NCBI GenBank assembly: GCA_947650285.1
Contig: CANTFL010001327.1
Location: forward strand, 341,814 to 405,813
DNA length: 64,000 nucleotides
Direction of reading: 5' to 3'
Source of the DNA: Hyaloperonospora brassicae
Lineage: Eukaryota > Oomycota > Peronosporomycetes > Peronosporales > Peronosporaceae
Shown here: positions 60,900 to 64,000 of the stretch, piece after piece
Layout of the letters: every line of letters begins with the position of its first letter
Numbering within the stretch: the stretch's first letter is position 1
Notes under the pieces: model-generated
Told to the model about the DNA's origin: nothing
Database searches by the model: none
Seen by the model: only the letters and a program-made list of their open reading frames with translations
Position numbers and translations under genes: made by a program

Positions 60900-61650
60900 C
60901 TTTCTATGATCGAGATAAAACTGGCTTCATTCTTGTGTATACCGGATGGTCTACGAGTGGTCTTGCAGATTTACAATCTCTTCCGCCTCCAGCTCTACCG
61001 TAGTTTTATATGCTAACATCTGACATTCGTAATATCGCCTCGATCCAACCGACGCATATGCTGGAGATCGAGGTTTGATGTTATCTGTCATTTATAAGGG
61101 GAAGGACGCGCCATAATCTAAACCCTATTGTGTATATGTGTTTGTAACCTGCAAAAACATATTCTCGCCCGGTCCGGCCGTGACCGTAGGCACTAAAGCC
61201 ACATGTTGCCTCACCCAATCTTAAGATTTCGGGGGATTGATCCGATCTTAACTTCGGTCGACTAGCCGGATGAGAAATTAAAATGCCGATCGTATATTTT
61301 ATCACCAGTGATTTCAATCTGTACGAGTGTATCCGTCCTGCCAATCTAATTTGGACTTCCCTCGGCAGGTAAGGTGTCTCATTGGTGATATCCAAATTGA
61401 TTATGCCGGAACAATAAGCCCATACCCAGTATGGCTTCTTGCCCTGCTTGATCCCTAACCCATACGTCGAAGTATTAGAAAAGCAATTCATTCGACGTTA
61501 CATCGATCTTGGTTGCTCCCACCTTAATGTAGGCATTCACCTCGATCCCGACGCAGGTCTGCGTCCGACTCTCATCAATCACACAACCTACCTTGCGAGC
61601 AAATGTAGTGTCTATAAGTGAGATTTCTGCCCAGGATCAATCAATATGGT
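60900..61650 (-). pseudogene. Element E protease region
   Basis: The minus-strand frame 61491-61081 and neighbouring frames show FDVWVRDQAGQEAILGMG, then LPREVQIRLAGRIHS, the pattern following the active site of oomycete gypsy proteases. I did not find a clear active-site aspartate triplet, probably lost near 61600. Confidence 0.5.
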
Positions 61651-61999
61651 GGTCTTCTCGTGGTTTATTTTGCCTACATCCTTGGTATATATTAAATACT
61701 TTCCCGTTTTATGATACTTCCAAATCCGCGCGTATCCCCTCGGGCGAGATCAAGTTTCATTCTCATAGGAGATAAAGTATATTCGTCCACTCTTTTTAAA
61801 ACCTGAGAATGAAGTAATAAAAGTAGAACTACCGCTTATAGTAGCGATCAATTCTATCCACTCATTAAGCTCTTTTTTCTTTTTTCTTTTAAACAAATGC
61901 ATTACTGAAACGCCTAGAACTCTCGGTTCATACCAGATCCAAACCTGTGGAGCGTCCTAGTGTAATATCTTCTCGATAGTGAGTGGGAACATATCGCCA

Positions 62000-63150
62000 A
62001 ACTTGCTAGGCATATAGTGCCACTTGCTGATCAGATTGTGAAACTTCTCCATGGGGCACTTGCCTCAGTCATGTATTTTTTTCACAAGCAGCACACACGT
62101 GCAGGCACTTGTCCGATGGATGTCCTTCGCGGCCACACTTCTAGCTCATTTATCGCTTCTATCACCAAAGATCGTCATGCCTGTTCGACCCGCAGTGGAT
62201 GCACGCTTTAATCATTACGAAGCTATACGCACTTCCTTCCATACGATTCGTACCCATATCCGCACCATGATCTTACAAATTCTTAATGCGATCCAAGGTC
62301 GTGGCCACAAAAACATAACGTGGTTCATATATCCTGTCCGATCCACTGAGATGTAAAAATGATCCAATGTCCTCGATCTGCACACAGAAGGCTCTCACTG
62401 CACAAGCTGGATTCGCCGTTGGTGGGGGAAAGGTGGTGTAAGTTGTAATTGGAACTTGTTTGATCCTGTAGATGAAAGAAACTGTATGTATTCCACTCGC
62501 AGGTAATCGCGTAAGGTCTTTTTCATCTCATCTGCGTCATTTAACCCTTGGAAAGAGAATTTTCTATCCAGATCGCGATCATCAGGCGTCAAAATGAAGT
62601 GCTCCACATGTTGCCGATGTACATCCCGCGATCCATATAGAATCCGTATATTTTCTTCTATCACCGCGACGTTCATACGATACTGACATTCCAATGGCTT
62701 TCCTTTATTCGCTTCTTTGCATAGTAATAAGGCCTTCCTATCGACATACATATGCCTATATATAATACAAAAAAATGTCTAGAAGGTCGTTCCATGAGCG
62801 AGGAGTAGATCGGCTTAGCTGGGTAAACCAGTTCAATGCGGGGCCCGTGAAAAGAACATCGACCACTAGGCACTTTTTTTAAATCTGGGGCTTGGTGGCT
62901 TAGCAATGCGGGCTTGACCTTGCTTATTCAGCTCCTAGTCCAAACTTAACCACTATCTTTTTCGTCGAATTGCTTCAGATCCGCAATCGCAGACATCCGA
63001 ATCCTTGGGACGCTAAGTCCATTATCCGGTGCTGTTTCCGTATCTGCTAATCGTAACCGTCTGCGATAGTCTTGCTCGATGTCTTCTGGGTATCTTCCTT
63101 CAGGGTAATATGTATCCGATCTGTATCGACGCGATACGACCGATTCCATC
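62000..63150 (-). pseudogene. Element E gag, broken
   Basis: Minus-strand pieces: 63149-62946 (VSRRYRSDTYYPEG, then RIRMSAIADLKQFDEKDSG) and 62751-62395 (LECQYRMNVAVIEENIRILY, GSRDVHRQHVEHFI, DADEMKKTLRDYLRVE). This layout is that of a gypsy capsid region. No zinc knuckle is seen. Confidence 0.65.
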
Positions 63151-64000
63151 TCGACATCTGTAATATATGTGTTTCGCTTTCATAAAACGTTTTATAGTCT
63201 GACTTGAATAGACTTCTTAACGAGCTTGTTAACGTTGCTCTTGATAATGAGGCATCATGGCAGCTTTAGCATACGTCTGTAGTGGTCCTGCAATCGCCTG
63301 GCTTACATCTTCTCCGGTGTATGCAGCTGCCAAGCGCGACTCATCCTTGGTCCTCACAACGCGATTTCGTAGATGAGTTTCCCATACACTTTAAACTCTG
63401 AATTGGCGTATTTATACTGCAATGGCCCAGTATGATTGCCTCTTGGGAAATCTGCGACCGCCAGAAAATATTGATATTCGCGCTCGTAGTAGTATCTCAA
63501 CGATCTGTCTGGGGTATCTGCGTATGCCGGAAGCGCTTGATCTTCGGTTTTATATTCATCCTTTAACGGAAGCATCTCTTCATATCGTAATCTATACGCC
63601 TTAGTTACATTATCTTATATACAAGCCAGTAACTTCTTCGCGTCAAAACCCCTCACGACAAATTCTGCACCCGTCATAGTTGGGTGATTCCGTTGATCCC
63701 TTACAGCGTCTATGATGCTGTCGCTGGTTTTATGATCGGGCCTCAAATCTTTCCGATCAGTCTGGGCTTGAATATGTGTCGCACCGGGTTGCTTGTTAGC
63801 AACGTCTTGATAACCTTCCAATAGTACCCCTTCGTTAAAAGGTCCAATTGCCATTATTCCATTGTGCACTCTTCTTCCACAATTTTGGCCGACCGATGTT
63901 CGACTTTCATGGCGCTATCACGTTGTTCAAGCTCCTACTCTGCTTAATTTGCCCATGACACATTGGGCTCTTTCTTCTCTGGAATCACAATAGTGGTCTT
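63151..64000 (-). pseudogene. Coding-like DNA upstream of element E gag
   Basis: Minus-strand frames 63869-63615 and 63575-63354 (ALPAYADTPDRSLRYYYERE) look like the N-terminal part of the same gag polyprotein. They are cut by stops; the element continues past the window edge. Confidence 0.45.

Larger units (their letters stand above)
54300..64000 (-). mobile_element. Ty3/gypsy element E, heavily decayed
   Basis: A gypsy element of another family in minus orientation. Gag is at about 63150-62000, protease 61650-61000, RT 60519-59600, RNase H about 59363-58500, integrase 58291-57000, chromodomain about 56800-56580, and an antisense coding region on the plus strand at 54348-56330. Coding-like minus-strand pieces continue to the right edge, so the 5' end is outside. 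AT-rich with dense stops: the oldest element here. I could not define its LTRs. Confidence 0.75.

Overview
This is a transposon-dominated stretch of a eukaryotic genome, most likely an oomycete (Phytophthora or downy-mildew type). Three things point there: Ty3/gypsy gag-pol families whose layout and motifs I associate with oomycetes, an intron-free secreted alpha/beta-hydrolase gene, and a match to the oomycete Inr-FPR core promoter just in front of that gene. I see no bacterial operons, rRNA, convincing tRNA or CRISPR. Only one gene looks intact: the hydrolase at 37055-38740 on the minus strand.

Layout. Element A (plus, Ty3/gypsy) enters at the left edge with its gag (1-1160). It is split by about 9.3 kb of inserted DNA and resumes with protease at about 10500, then RT, RNase H, integrase and chromodomain, ending with a 3' LTR at 18052-18496. 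The insert carries non-LTR element LINE1 (minus, about 2310-9053), itself interrupted by a 413-bp solo LTR with a GGCAG target duplication. A second LINE (LINE2, plus, about 19700-28430) has endonuclease, RT and RNase H. Element B (minus, Ty3/gypsy, 28527-36266) is complete in outline: two 443-bp LTRs with 5 differences, a TCCCT target duplication, PBS, polypurine tract, gag and pol, but its reading frames are broken. After the hydrolase gene come a solo LTR (GGTTC duplication), a 225-bp tandem repeat, a GATC-rich block, degenerate element C (plus, about 42440-48200), two LTR+gag stubs (D and F, 49574-52110), and very decayed element E (minus, about 54300 to the right edge).

The most notable pattern is an extra coding-like region on the antisense strand between the integrase and the 3' end in all four longer gypsy elements. 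In A and B these regions are recognisably homologous: a conserved domain with an HRWY...AWN...PTGAR...ISAE pattern plus a charged coiled-coil-like segment antisense to the integrase-chromodomain linker. In C and E they sit in the same place and also contain coiled-coil-like stretches, but I could not align them with A/B. Inside A's antisense region lies a full-length but broken copy of the ubiquitin-like gene UBL5/Hub1, a captured host gene.

The hydrolase and the transposons meet at one point: a solo LTR in the gene's own orientation sits 24 bp upstream of the predicted transcription start, so it has replaced nearly all of the former upstream promoter.
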